Source: Gordius sp. MW1 (Eukaryota > Nematomorpha > Gordioida > Gordea > Gordiidae). Taken from it: a stretch of 64,000 nucleotides of DNA. The stretch covers positions 23,051,245 through 23,115,244 of the forward strand of contig OZ038528.1 of the NCBI GenBank assembly GCA_964036665.1. Reading direction: 5' to 3'. The notes below the pieces were generated by a model. The model searched no databases, was not told the origin of the DNA, and saw only the letters and a program-made list of their open reading frames with translations. Below, in pieces: positions 12,087 through 24,309 of the stretch; position 1 is the first letter of the stretch, and every line of letters begins with the position of its first letter. The position numbers and the translations under genes are program-made.

Positions 12087-12390
12087 TAAGGAGTCGGAAA
12101 AGCAAGGTTCCATCAAACTCGCAGACTATAAATAAAGAGTTGGCCCAATAAACATAGCACAGAAGTAAAACTGTCATCAAAAAATTCCATCTTTGAAAGC
12201 GAAGGGCTATAATTTAAAACTTGGCGCGGAAAAATAGGTCAAAGAAAGGAAGAGAGTTTCGAATATTGGAACCTAGCCAGAGAGCGAAGGATATAAAAGG
12301 CCCGTGGTAATTAAAGAAATTTAGAACGTTTTTCCAAAAAAGTTGTTCAAGAAGGTTATTACATCATTTCAGAATGTTTTAGGCCCTTAG
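12087..12390. mobile_element. LTR-like repeat, right part, with TATAAAAG box
   Basis: This continues the repeat broken at 10344. It matches 45672-46010 through phrases such as ACTGTCATC, TTGGCGCGGAAAAAT and ATATAAAAGGCCC. The TATAAAAG box and a repeat length of several hundred bases suggest an LTR promoter, but no adjoining gag-pol is visible here or at the second copy. Confidence 0.5.
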
Positions 12391-14894
12391 CTAACCTTTT
12401 ATTTTAGCCCAATATTTTCTCAAAAAAATTCTTCTTGCAATCTAGGGAGAATATTTCCCTGATCAAAAATATTTCCCTGAATTGTTAAAATGTGACCGTG
12501 TAATGTGAGACGTTATATTCGCCATCGAACATTTAATATTATTCGCATCTGAACCCCCTTCCCGAATCCCCTGTGTATCCGTCACCTCAAAATTGGTATT
12601 ATCGTATGCGGAGAAATAAATTTGAGTTTGAGAATATAACTCCCTGAACGGAAATCTTTTAAAACAGACCGCATCAACTCCTATCCTCCCCAAGCGCTCA
12701 CAAACATAAAGTAGTCATTCCCCAAAAGTAAGATAAGTACTTATATCGCAAGAGTGACCATCCCCCTTCCCTAATATTAATTGATTTTCCTATCTTATCT
12801 TTATTTCTGTCAAATCATCCTCCTCCTCCTTCTAGTTAATGTTATTAAGTTAATATTATTGTAAATTCTACCTTCTCCTCCTACTATGTCAAAAACATGC
12901 GCGTACCATCAATCACGATCCATAAAGATATGTTATTTATATATACGCTTATGTAAAAAAACGCGTGTTCTTATGATTATCATGATGACTCTTAATTTTT
13001 TTAAAAAAGAATCGTGATTATAAAAAAAGGATTATTTTTGGAATTATTACACACATATCGAAATTATACTGAAGATTATATTGAAAGAATTTTGTGTGAA
13101 AATAAGTAGAAAGATATATTTTGATAATTTGGTGATTGGAAATTATTAAAGATATATATATTATTGCTGCCTTCCTCTTATTAATGATATAAAATAAGTA
13201 TATATGGGAGATAAATTTATTTGATTCAATCTTTAGCGATTAAGTCGTTAGATTTGAAGAAGTCATTTCCATAACAATGTGAAATTAATATCTTTAGGAT
13301 GGTGTTATAGGGTCATAGACGATAAAGAACGGGAGTGAAGCAGTGGAACGAGTAGAAATAAATAAATTTATAGGCTCGTTTCTCATTGTCCTGTCCTTCA
13401 ATCCCTGTTCACTTTATAATTGCTATGAATAATTAAACGGGTTTTAATGGCTGTAGAAATTTGTGCTTCTGTAAAACACTCTTATTTTGCTTTCGCATAA
13501 AAACTAGCTAATGACCCTAGTTGGCTTGAATTTTTTCGCTAACAGTCTGCATAAAAGACCCTTATGAATGTTTGAAAAATCTATAAATTTTGTTTTTCTT
13601 TATTTTTTAAAATTTTTTGGTCGAATTTTTATATTCTAAAATTTGCTTGTTATTTTACTAAAAAAGACATGATTGAGCCTAATGATAGAATCATAATATT
13701 GTTAATACTAAATTCAAGAGGTTAATGATTTGTTTAATAAAGATATGGTATTTCGCAAGTAGCAATATTGAACATGGAAGATAAATAAAATGTAAAAAAG
13801 TAGCAGTGCCTGTTCAAATAATATTCAGCTTCTAGGCGCCATATAATAAAAAATATTTAGGTGGGGCATGATTAAGAAAGTGCCACAGAGACCAAAGCGT
13901 TGCTTTGTTCTTATCATTATCTAAATGTTTAATATTACGTATTAATAAATGGTTTAGTTAAAAAAAATTTTGACCAACAATCTATTTAATTAATCATTAG
14001 CTTTAGACCGATTTAAATCCAGGAAGAATAACGTTTATTGGATGAGTTTGGTCTTTTATTATTTAATTAAATAAACTCAGTATGCTCATAGGCAATCATC
14101 CATGGAATTAATTCAATTAAATCGATTGATGTTTCCATATAAAATAAATAATTCTCATATTGCTTATTTTATTTTGAACTACGTAAACGCTTTCTTGAGG
14201 ATAAGGTCTTGGTCTCTTTTAAATATATATTCTCCCCGTCAATAATTTTGCCATGCACTATGTCATAATAAAATTTTAGCTTGGCCTGAGTTTAAATCAA
14301 GTATTATAAAGGGCACAAACACTCTCTTAAAATCAAAATATCTAGCTTTAGAGGCATCTGATCCATAGAATATTCCGATACCTTATCAACGTATACGTTT
14401 ATATTTCAGTCGTTGCTTAACATAATACAATTTTTTACACATAATAGACGTCTACCGACAACTACATGCAACCGTAGTTTTACAAAACTCAATAGACTTA
14501 AGGTTTGCATAAGAAAATAAATGGATTGACATTATTGTCAATTTTTTGCAAATTTTTATCTTAAATAAAATTATACACATAATATCGATGGGAAAAAGAA
14601 AAATGAGTTTATTGAAATGAGATATGTGATTGCATATAGTATTTTTCACGATAAATTTACATTTTCATTATAGCAAATAAACAGCGCTAAAAATCGATCC
14701 CTTCCCTTAAAAAAAATTCTGACAACGCCTTTGATTATACCTTAGCTTCATTTCTAATATATCAATCTATTTGTTAAGCATTCCTTGGGCTGAATATAAT
14801 AACATATGTGCGAGGCGATGAATGTTGATAAAATGCTTATTTAGGTTAGTCATTGAGATCATTATTTATTTGTACTTTTACTTTATGATCCAAA
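12391..14894. other. AT-rich stretch upstream of PLPP copy 1
   Basis: No coding segment was found. A dispersed repeat related to 2640-2810 occupies about 13395-13540. The region immediately before 14895 should hold the promoter and 5' UTR of the phosphatase gene, but I see no distinctive core element. Confidence 0.4.
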
Positions 14895-17800
14895 ATGTTA
14901 TTATGCGAAATTTTGACTGACATATTTTTCGTATTGCTAGGTAAAAATACCTAAAATATCTTATTTGTAAATTAAAATATTAAATACATATTTAATTGAA
15001 CAGATCCGTAATTTTAATTTATTTTAAACTTTTACATTTTAAATATTTTATAATAGCACAAATTCCTTGGGCATGCATTAAAACAAAGGCCACCCCTTAT
15101 AGAAGGGGATTCTTTTGTGATGATCAGACTTTGATGTATCCCTATAAGGATTCAACAGTTAATAAGGCTGGTCTCATCTGTATTAACTTGTTGATTCCTA
15201 TAATCACAGTAAGCTTATTAGTATTTTGCTTAATGTTTGTCTTATTAAATTTCAATTTTATACTGCTGATCATGTTTGATTAAAAGTTTTTAAAAACATA
15301 TTTTATATGTCAATTTAAATAAGTGCTTTATATAAATTTATAATTCATTGTATATGAAATTTTCAATATACTTATTTTTAATAAACATTTTTAAATCAGA
15401 GTTGCAAATATTTCTTATTTGTGGCATTTTGTAAATTAATAAAAATTTGTGAATTTTTTAGATCTTGATTTTGGAGTTTGTATTATCTGGCATATACAAA
15501 CGCCGTAAAACAGATGAGGAAGCTGATCGTACAAAATCCCTTTTCTTTCGATTTGCCTTTAAAGCTCTCTGCATGTTCTTTATTGGGTATGCTGTCAATG
15601 AAGGTGTTACTGGTAAATTATTTTTATTTTATCATTAATATTATTTTGTTTCCAAACTATTGCATTAATATATACATAAATGAAAATTTGTTTTAAATGA
15701 TTTTCAAAAATATCAATACAAAAATGGCAAAAGATTAAATATAAATGTATAATGTGCAAAAAGAGGGTAAAATAAAATGGATTTTTTTGGTTTCACCTAT
15801 AATTTAAATTATTATAGCTCATATGAATATAATAAAATTGGTTTATTTAATTTTGGCCCAGATTTACTAGTTTATCATATCATGCACTAACTTTTATTCA
15901 TTATCTAAGCAATATATGATATCATTAACTTATTACCTAAATCTACCACCTTATCACAAATACAATATGCTTTATAATTAAAAAAATTTAACCTGCTGGC
16001 CAAATTGTGTAATCTCACATTAGGTTTTTAATAGAAGTACATCATAACATACTAGTGTTGTAAAAACGGCTGGGTTTTGTTTGGTCCACCTTTGGGTTTA
16101 GTTGACTAAAACTAAACACTCCAATTTGATCTGTATTTCTTAGTCGACCTCTAAGCTTAGACCAAATTTGACAAACATAACCCAGCCATTGGTTACAACA
16201 CCAGTCCAGTACATATGTAAGGCACACATGGTCGTTAGGGGAAAACAAAATTATAATTTTCGTCGAAATTTTACCCACCTTTTAAACTTATTAAAACCAT
16301 TACTGATCTATAATTTTGAGACTTTTACTCTAAATCCCAGGGTAATATTTCACCCCCCCCCCCATGAGCGTAGCCAGGAATGGATTTAGAGGGGGGCAAA
16401 ATGATTATTTTTATTAATTTAACCATAATTTTAATAAATTTTGAAGAATTTTTGGATTTAGAGGGAGGCATCCGCCCCACAGATCCACCCCCTGGCTACG
16501 TCTTTGCACCCCCCCCCCCCCCCATTCCCAGCCAAGTGGTATTTCGACAATTTCTCTAGCATCATATAGCAATAGATTTGAGGTTATTCTTTAATACTAC
16601 TAATAACTATCTAGCACCTCTCTGTTGTATCGAATTTCACGCACCTTTTGGAATGGCCTTTTAACGACCCTATTTATGCCAAAATTACGAATCAATAATT
16701 ACATTTTTGGGGGCTCGGGTGCGTTGGGATATTGCTAAGGCAAATAAAAGCTTTTACATCTATTTTATAGTTAATTAGCCACCCAAAATAGTATTTTGTT
16801 TATCAAGGGCTCATCTGCCTTATCAAGTCTAAAGATTTTTTTTATATTATAGCTAGAACTTGAAAACTTCGCCCATGCGTTCCTTAATAAAAGCTCATAA
16901 GCTAGAAAGTTAGATTGTCCCCCATCTTTAAAATTATTTTTTGCGCTATAATTTTCACTGAATGTTTATAAATTGATAAAATAATTAAAAAATAATCCTA
17001 ATTATTTCCTCCTATATTTCGATCGTAAAAATAACCTTTAGATTTAACGACTAAACTATTTCGACAAATGCGCATTTTTTTTAATAATAGAATATATTGA
17101 TTATGTATCTAATGTGGAAATAAGGTTTTAAAAATATTCCGGTTTTGGGTATTATGCAGAGAGGGCCCGATTTACGACGGGTAATAACCGCTAATCAAAT
17201 AATAATCTTTAATTAACATGCCATCTAGGGCAATCTTTTCAAATTAAAGACCAATTTTGCGAAATTTACCCCTATCACTTATTAACATGTGACTGGAAGA
17301 CAATAACAGACATACATAACGTTTTCGCTCTAATTGGGGCTAAAAGAGATAGATAGGAATTAATTTAGCCAAATTAGTCTTTAATTTAAGTATTGCCCTA
17401 GCCCCTAGCTAGATGGCATGCTAATTAGAGTTGTAATTATTATTATTTGATTCGCGGTTACCACCCGTCCTAAATCGGCCCCCGCCCTCCCTCTGTTCAT
17501 AATAGAAGAAATTGACTTTATTTTCTTAAATTGTGGGGGAAACTGTATTTTTGGCTCAAGATTTCTTAATGATATCCACATTTAAACCGGGTAAGGTAGG
17601 CAAAAATTAACCCCGCAAAAGTTTTAAGCCTAATCATTCATTAGTTTTTCACCCGAAACTAATCAATCGATAATCAATCGATATTCTTAAATTGATACTA
17701 CTAAACTTTTTTTAGCATTTTTAAAATTAAGATGATCGGCACTAGTGAGGAATGTGAAATGCGATATATCAAATATTACCATGGGATTAAGGTCGAGCTA

Positions 17801-20800
17801 GCGGGGGGCTGGATAGAAATTAATTATGCGAAAAAACATATGAAGGACACGAGAGATTGGGTCGTGGTATGTTAAGTATATTAGGAGGTATGGTGTGGTG
17901 CCTGCCCTTGAGTGCATTTCCCATGCAAAAAGTGTAATGTAGATTTGAAGGTTTGCCTAAGCTATAACGCCCGCCGTCTGTTATTTAGTGTGGAGGTTAA
18001 AATTTGAATTAACTTAAATTTTTAATATATATATGGGTTCGAGTTTGATTTTATAATGTTAAAATAAAAGTCTTTTTTTTCTATTAAAATGAAATAAATT
18101 ACCTATTTTTATTTTTAAAAACTAATGGAGGTTTATTTTTAAATGAATGTGTATGATAAATGCAAAAATAGATGAGATTAATGAGCAGGCATTGGAGCCA
18201 TAGATTGAAATATTGGATTTTATAATTTTCATGGTGATTTTCTTAGATTGATATAAAAAAAATTTTGGGGTATTAAATTTTTAGAGCACTTCGTTTAGTT
18301 AAATTAATATTTTATGGCGATAAAAATTGACCTCGAGACTAATCGGATTAAGGCTTTAGGACAAACTTTTATATTACAATTTTCACCTTTTTTTATAAGC
18401 CACAACTTTGCTTTTTCTTAAACGATATTTCATTATTAAATTGCTTGTGATTCCTTTTATCCATTGCAAAATATAGGATTAGCAGATTTTTTAATATAAA
18501 CAGTACCTTTCTCCATGGACGTAGCCAGGTTTTGGATTGGGGGGGGGGCAAAACATAAACTTTTTTAATTTTAAGGATTTTTGTATTGATTTTTTTTTGT
18601 CATTTTGGGGGGGGGGGCCTGCTACGCCCATGCCTCTCTCTTTTATAAGGTTGTTTTGTCACTTTACCCTCGCGCTATCTTTTAATTAAATTACGTTTTT
18701 CCCCACTTTACATTTTTGAACGAAGAAAATTTTAAAAATCTATTAACTTGGTTGTCTTAATTAAGTCGAACTATTCGACCTTGGAACGTTATGACACATA
18801 ATTTAATGCAAATAATAATCTGAGTTCGCGTGTGCATGTACGCTAAAGGAGAAAAGTTGAGATAAAATCTCGAAATTTAAGGGCCACTCAAAGTTATGAC
18901 CTTAAAACGTTTTAACGCGCGTCCGCTAAATTAATTTTTTTTATTATTTACGATCTTTTTTTTGCATTGCCTAAAACGCTTTCTTTGTTCCTAATCCTTA
19001 GTCGATTAGATAAGGTTGGAACTTGGAAGGTCATTCATTTCGTAACCATAAATTTTACATAATACATTGCAGTGTTGTTTGGAAAGCGGTCATTTCACAA
19101 TATTCTATAAAAGATTAAAATTACGTTAGTTTGAATTACCGCTAAATTTTTTAGTTTCAAAATTCATTATACTTCGGTACTGTTTTCTCTTAAAAAAACC
19201 CAAAAAGTTGCATTTTTACTTGGACAAATGACCTTAAGGAAATTTGTGCATTTGAGTCTTTTTATTCCATTGATTTGGACATTTAATTATAGAGGAGTAT
19301 ATGGTGGCTATTTCTAAACTATGGTTTTGTTGTCCGAATTACAAAGAATTTTTCTTTATTTAATTTGTTTTATTAAGTATTGCCTGAATTAAGAGGCTTT
19401 GATTGGCTTTTTCAAACTTGACTTTGTTGAAATTGTAATTTTTAAATCGTAATTAGAATGTTTAATACATAGACTAGATTGTATAACAATTTCTCCTACG
19501 TTTTTTCCCCAGAATTTTTGTATTATGTATGTTTTTGTTTGTTTTTGACTACAAATTCAAAAGTGTTGCACCGTAAAATATTTTTAAAATAAATCCAAAC
19601 ACCTTTTAAAGAATTTTCACGTTATTAATAAAAATTTTCGTCATCTTGGTTCGGTACACCGAAGCTGTTGTATCAGTCAACTTTTATCTATCTTTTTAGT
19701 AGTGTCCAAAAAGAAGTGGGTTTGGTTTGGTCAACCTTCGGTTCAACTAAGACATGGTCGACTCTGTCTGTTTTCAAATTTTTAATTAGGCCTATAGGCT
19801 GACTAAAAAAACAGATTGGTCGACTAAACAAAACCCAACCGTTTTTACAACACTACTTTCTAGCAAATTAGTTCCCCTTGAACCCGATCATACTTAGTTT
19901 ATGTATCATTACACATATAAATTTAGCCCAATGAAATCATTGTAATCAAATTAATTTGAGCGTCACTTAAAAACATCTCCAACGTCATGTCAAAATAAAA
20001 TTTAGGTTTGTTTTGTTTAGATACATATAGTAGCAGGTGGATAAAGTAGTGTTGTACAAACGGATGGGTTTTGTTTGGTCGGCCTTTTGTTTTAGTAAAC
20101 TAAGCATGAACAAACCAAATTTTTTGGTCTGCTTTTCTTAGTCGACCACAAGGCTTAGTCGAAATAAAAAAACAGACCAGTGTCGACCGTTATTCTTAGT
20201 TAAACCAAAGATCGACTAAACAAAACCCGACTCAGCCGTTTTTACAACACCAGTATTAACATATACCCAATTTTTAACGTCACATTTTCCTTTTCGATAA
20301 ATAGCTACCATGAAATTTGTGATCGGAAGGTTGAGACCTAATTTTTTCGATGTATGCCGACCCAATTATACCCGGCCCTGTACTCATCAAAGATATTACG
20401 CCGCTTACCAATGTCAAGACACTAACTTGGAACGCATCAGAAATGCTAGGTAAATATCTTTGCCTCATTTCAATACCTTTCAAGTGATAATCTCATAACT
20501 AATATCTTAATAATTTGCTATGAATTATAAAAATAGTATTCCTTTAACACAATTGACCGGAATTTAATTAGGATCTTTTGATTTGGCGGTTAAGTTGCTC
20601 CTTTAAATTTTGTTATATAAAAAAATATTGTTATCAGCTTAAAATGATACATAAGCTATGCAATAATCGTGTGCAAAATAGAATTAATAATAAAGTATTT
20701 TTGAAATTCGCCAAGAGCCAGGCTTAATTGTATTCTTTAATAAAATACAAATTTTTTAAGCATAATTAGATTTATTAATGCGAGAAATGAAAACACTGCA

Positions 20801-22577
20801 TCTCAAAATCGTTTATTTTTGCTACACAACACTTATCTAACACATGATGTTCTAGTCCGATATAGTAAGCTTGCAATCATAGACTAATGAGAAAATAAAT
20901 TTTAAGAGCAGCTGATCATTAAAATATATTCGTCGGGAGAGGTTTTTTCAATATACGCACTTCTGTAATAAAAAATTACAATGATCGCTTCGGAAAAAAT
21001 AATGAAAACTTGTAAGGATAATCTTTCTCTTTAAATATTTTAACCAAAATATTAGTGTTGGAGCTTAAAAGTCTGTAAAACAAGCTTTGAAAGCGCACGA
21101 TAGTCACTAAGATGACATTAGACTAAGGTTGGAAAAACGGCTGGGTTTCGTTTGGTCGACTTTTGGTTTAACTAAGGCAAACGGTCGACTCGGTCAGTTT
21201 GAAAATTTTGACTGAGCCTAGTAGTGGTCTATTAATGAAAATAGATCAAGAAATCCATGGTTTGTTAATGTGTAGCCGCCCGACCAAACAAAACCCAGCC
21301 CTTTTTACAACACTATTGCCAATCTATTATACTATATTTGTCTAAGCATCTCACCCATATTATTGCACTCAAAATTTGGAGATTGTCTTTCCCATCGCTG
21401 CACGCGACTTCTTGCATGTACGCCATGACGTTCATAGCCTTGTACCTGCATTTGAGGGCCCGGCTGTGTCGCCTGCAATCATTCAAAGTCTTTTTCGAAG
21501 CCATGTTCATTCTCATTGCCCTGTACGTTAGCGTTACCCGCATAGCCGACTACAAAAATCACTGGAGCGACGTCCTCGGGGGTGTAGCCATTGGCGCCTT
21601 GTTCGGAATCATTTTTGTACGTAGCACCCCCTCCCCCACCCATTTATAAATTCTCATGGGCGTAGCCAGGATTGGATTCAGAGGGGGGGGGCACTAATGA
21701 TTTAGGGAGGGGCAAAATGATATTTTTTTGAAAGTTTAGCAATAAAAATATATTTGTTAATTAAATAAAGTATAAAGAATGAAATAAATAAATGATTAGT
21801 GTACTGTCATTTTATAGGCCTTTATTGTCACAACATTCCATTCCTATTTTAATCATAACCACATCCCCACACACTTATACTATTTTCTAGAAATAATGTA
21901 TATATAGCAAAACAACGTTTGCCGGGTCAGCTAGTAATTATATAAAATTTTAACGAATTTCTAGATTTCGAGGGCCATTCCTTGGCTACGCTTATGGAAA
22001 TTCTGTAAATATCTATTTGTTTGCAATGACTTTATAGAGGGGAAGGAGTGTTGAAATTACTTTGTTAGGGTGTTGTGCTAGATTTTTGTATGGATTTGAA
22101 ATTATTGGAGATTTACACTTCTGCCTAAGATGTTTTGATTGTCCACCTGTTGGATTTGGACTAGTAGGCTGTTGTGTTAGATTATTAATATTGGTTTTAT
22201 TTAAAAATTAATATCAAAATCTAGCGTTTTTTTAATTAAGTAGCTACTAACATGTTTTGGTTTAACTTTTGATCGGCATATTATCTAGACCAGATAACGA
22301 GTGTTGTTTATGAGGAAGGAATTAGTGGTCAAATGAAATACCTTAACAATTTTTTGCGTTTCATGTATATATTTAGATTTTAAAATTGATTGTTTTATAA
22401 CTAAGGATATAAAAATGGTATCAATTTGCTTGTTAATCTCGATTATTTTAAAATTGGTAGGCCAATTGTGCCGTGAACAATGTATATTCCTACCTGGACC
22501 GCAAAGTGATACCGCGCACAGTTATGGTACCAGCCAATCCGGACAATAATCAACCCATTCGGTACATTGCGAAATGA
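14895..22577 (+). CDS. Phospholipid phosphatase (PLPP/PAP2) paralog 1, catalytic residues altered
   Basis: Exons: 14895-14940, 15057-15208, 15462-15612, 20305-20449, 21382-21616 and 22461-22577 (TGA), phases continuous, 281 residues. The start MLLCEILTDIFF opens transmembrane helix 1. GFFCDDQTLMYPYKDST is the conserved first loop of lipid phosphate phosphatases; further helices lie near 50-75 and 95-115. The first motif is intact (K120, R127, P128 in KFVIGRLRP). The second reads PSLH (169-172), where the family has PSGH. The third reads TR...DYKNHWSD: R218 and D228 remain, but position 224, the nucleophile His of the family, is Asn. Family members dephosphorylate phosphatidic acid, LPA and S1P at the outer membrane face. 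The exon layout mirrors the paralog at 55273, so the gene is intact but probably catalytically dead. A candidate ATTAAA poly(A) signal lies at 22634-22639. The weak acceptor before 21382 is the least certain border. Confidence 0.87.
16053..16203. mobile_element. MITE, TAGTGTTG hairpin family, copy 3
   Basis: This 151-bp copy lies in the long third intron of PLPP paralog 1. Both terminal repeats are recognisable (TAGTGTTGTAAAAACGG; ACAACACCA at the right). The flanking octamers no longer match. Confidence 0.8.
16363..16506. mobile_element. MITE, CATGGGCGTAGCC family
   Basis: The left end CATGAGCGTAGCCAGG and right end CTGGCTACGTCTTTG flank G-rich and C-rich segments. The element is inserted in or near poly-C tracts (CACCCCCC on both sides), so the target duplication cannot be read unambiguously. 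Confidence 0.75.
17157..17495. mobile_element. Hairpin MITE, CAGAGAGGG family
   Basis: About 340 bp with long inverted repeats: CAGAGAGGGCCCGATTTA at the left pairs with the CCCTCTG-ending right side, and the pairing continues through ACGGGT, TAACCGC and AATCAAATAATAAT. ATTATG/CATAAT outside the ends extends the pairing. No protein coding was seen, and no second copy was noticed in the window. Confidence 0.7.
17496..18513. other. Intronic stretch, nothing recognised
   Basis: Part of PLPP paralog 1 intron 3. It contains no ORF with family resemblance and no clear repeat ends. Confidence 0.4.
18514..18632. mobile_element. MITE, CATGGGCGTAGCC family, short copy
   Basis: The 119-bp element has ends CATGGACGTAGCCAGG and CCTGCTACGCCCATG. 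The flanking octamers CCTTTCTC (18506-18513) and CCTCTCTC (18633-18640) agree at 7 of 8 positions. Confidence 0.85.
18633..19699. other. Intronic stretch, nothing recognised
   Basis: AT-rich part of PLPP paralog 1 intron 3. No coding segment or bounded repeat was found between the two MITEs. Confidence 0.4.
19700..19855. mobile_element. MITE, TAGTGTTG hairpin family, copy 4
   Basis: The 156-bp copy has a diverged left end (TAGTGTCCAAAAAG) and an intact right end (TTTTTACAACACTA). The target duplication is clear: CTTTTTAG (19692-19699) and CTTTCTAG (19856-19863), 7 of 8 identical. Confidence 0.87.
20047..20252. mobile_element. MITE, TAGTGTTG hairpin family, copy 5
   Basis: This 206-bp copy ends only 52 bp before exon 4 of PLPP paralog 1, so it contributes part of the acceptor-side intron. 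The flanking octamers ggataaag and gtattaac agree at 5 of 8 positions. Confidence 0.83.
21124..21315. mobile_element. MITE, TAGTGTTG hairpin family, copy 6
   Basis: The 192-bp copy has left end TAAGGTTGGAAAAACGG and right end TTTTTACAACACTA. It ends 66 bp before exon 5 of PLPP paralog 1, whose acceptor has a poor polypyrimidine tract. The flanks no longer match. Confidence 0.8.
21655..21996. mobile_element. MITE, CATGGGCGTAGCC family, carrying an inserted segment
   Basis: Ends CATGGGCGTAGCCAGG and TTGGCTACGCTTATG, with flanks TAAATTCT (21647-21654) and GAAATTCT (21997-22004), 7 of 8 identical. The unit is more than twice the length of its relatives. About 21740-21940 is foreign sequence ending AACGTTTGCCGGGTCAGCTA, which resembles a Helitron-type 3' terminus. 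Confidence 0.83.
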
Positions 22578-23730
22578 GACGAGTGACGAAATGTGTGGGC
22601 AATGGGCGACAATGCAATATCTACCTTTTACCAATTAAAATTATGTATTTATACTACTGCAGTTTCATTAAATTATGTTGGCCAATTACCTGCTTTCAAT
22701 ATATAAATATACTGTGTGTCAAATTTTATAAAAATACTAAATACCATTGATATATTAATGACGTAATGCATATTTAAATTCTTAAAGTATTACAAACTAT
22801 ATGATTGCTTGCAGATAAATTTCAATGTGAATTTATTATTGATAATTGATATATTGTTTCAAGTGATTCATTCTTTCCTACTATTTACTTGTATAAAATA
22901 ATAAATTTTGAGTGAACTTTGGTTGAAAAACAAAATTGTACGAGTGTTTCAAATATATTCAGTAATAATCAATCCATTATATAAACTAGGGGAAAAAAAG
23001 ATGAATTAAATTAATTATTAAATGGTCAAATTCGCGTTTGACCTTTAAAAATTATTCATGATCGTATTCCACCAGCTATTTTTCGTACAACGCGGATTAA
23101 CAATAGAAATATTTCGTATTTTTTATGGAGTAACAATGATCAGCGAAAAGCGCAAGCGGGAGGCGAGGATGAACGCGCTTAAAAAAAATAAAACTTTAAA
23201 ACGAACTTTAATCAGCATACTGAAATATGCTACACCTCCCCTTTTTACAAGCCGGTTACTGCCCTTGCGGACCTTGCCAACTGTCGTTGCCATAGACTCA
23301 TCTTTTATATATTCAAGCATCAAAAGTGTTGCAAAAAACGACTGCCATTTTGAAAAGTGACTTAGAGTTTGTATGGCGATGGATTGTATTGGTCAATAAT
23401 CATTGATCTTTAACATGAAACAACCCATTTTAATCATTATAGCAATTTTAAGAATTCATCAAATCATATGAATTTGCCAAATTTATGTTAGAAAATAAGT
23501 TCAAATGTATATGGGGCTATAAAAGTTAATTTTATTATAAATAATCATTAATTTTTATACCAATATTTTAATTTTTAAAAGCTCGTATTGATAAAACTCA
23601 AAATGATTTACATTTTTGTATCAAAATAAATATATATAGGGCATAGCCGAAACCATTATTAGCATAAAACCATTAACTTTTCAAAATGGAAGCCAAAATT
23701 TAAAACACTTTTTAAAAGGGATTGAGCAGC
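22578..23730. other. Downstream flank of PLPP paralog 1, no gene recognised
   Basis: A candidate ATTAAA poly(A) signal lies at 22634-22639. An ORF of 100 residues at 23058-23360 (+) has no family resemblance and is overlapped by an open minus-strand frame, so I do not call it a gene. Nothing else was recognised. Confidence 0.45.
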
Positions 23731-23926
23731 CTAAGTCTATGGTCGTTACCAACCCGCTGGTCTGCACCTGGGGTGTGTCCACCTGCCCTCCAACAGGCAG
23801 GGTACTCATATTACTATTTAGGGTGACTCCAGAGGGTTGGCACATAGGTAGGCTATGCCATCGCTGACATCCCCAACAACGCCTCCCGGCTATTACCCCT
23901 CGGTATATGCCCAGGTCCCTGCCTGC
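23731..23926. repeat. GC-richer unclassified segment (possible retroelement piece)
   Basis: The stretch is clearly richer in G and C than its surroundings and continues for about 60 bp past the MITE at 23927 (CCCACTCTTTCATTCCCTGG). It contains no open frame of useful length. The composition suggests a transferred or retroposed segment, but no family was recognised. Confidence 0.35.
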
Positions 23927-24099
23927 TAGCGTTGTAAAAACGGCTGGGTTTTGTTTCGTCGACCTATGGTTTTAGTGGACTTAACATCAACAAACCATAG
24001 ATTTTTTGACATGTTTTTTCTTAGTCGCATGAATATTTATGTTTAATCGAATAAAACCAAAGTTCGACTAGACAAAACCCAGCCGTTTTTACAACACTA
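23927..24099. mobile_element. MITE, TAGTGTTG hairpin family, copy 7
   Basis: The 173-bp copy is flanked by CTGCCTGC (23919-23926) and CTTCCTGC (24100-24107), 7 of 8 identical. It is inserted into the GC-richer segment that begins at 23731. Confidence 0.87.
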
Positions 24100-24309
24100 C
24101 TTCCTGCCCACTCTTTCATTCCCTGGACCCCTAGTTACAGGAAGTTCTGCACAAAAACGTCTTCCTCGGTAGACCATCAATCAAAGGACCAGAAATGCCC
24201 GACCCGTGTCTCGGGCCGGATAATTGTTGTAAATTTTAAATTTTCGGGCGGGCCCCGGGGGGAATCATAATAAGATTCGGGTAATTGGGACTGAGATTTT
24301 TTTACATTA

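Noticed and set aside
12463-12693. 76-residue minus-strand ORF
   Set aside because: No recognisable motif, no splice context and no neighbouring coding signal.
23058-23360. 100-residue ORF downstream of PLPP copy 1
   Set aside because: No family resemblance, and an equally open minus-strand frame overlaps it. It may be chance.
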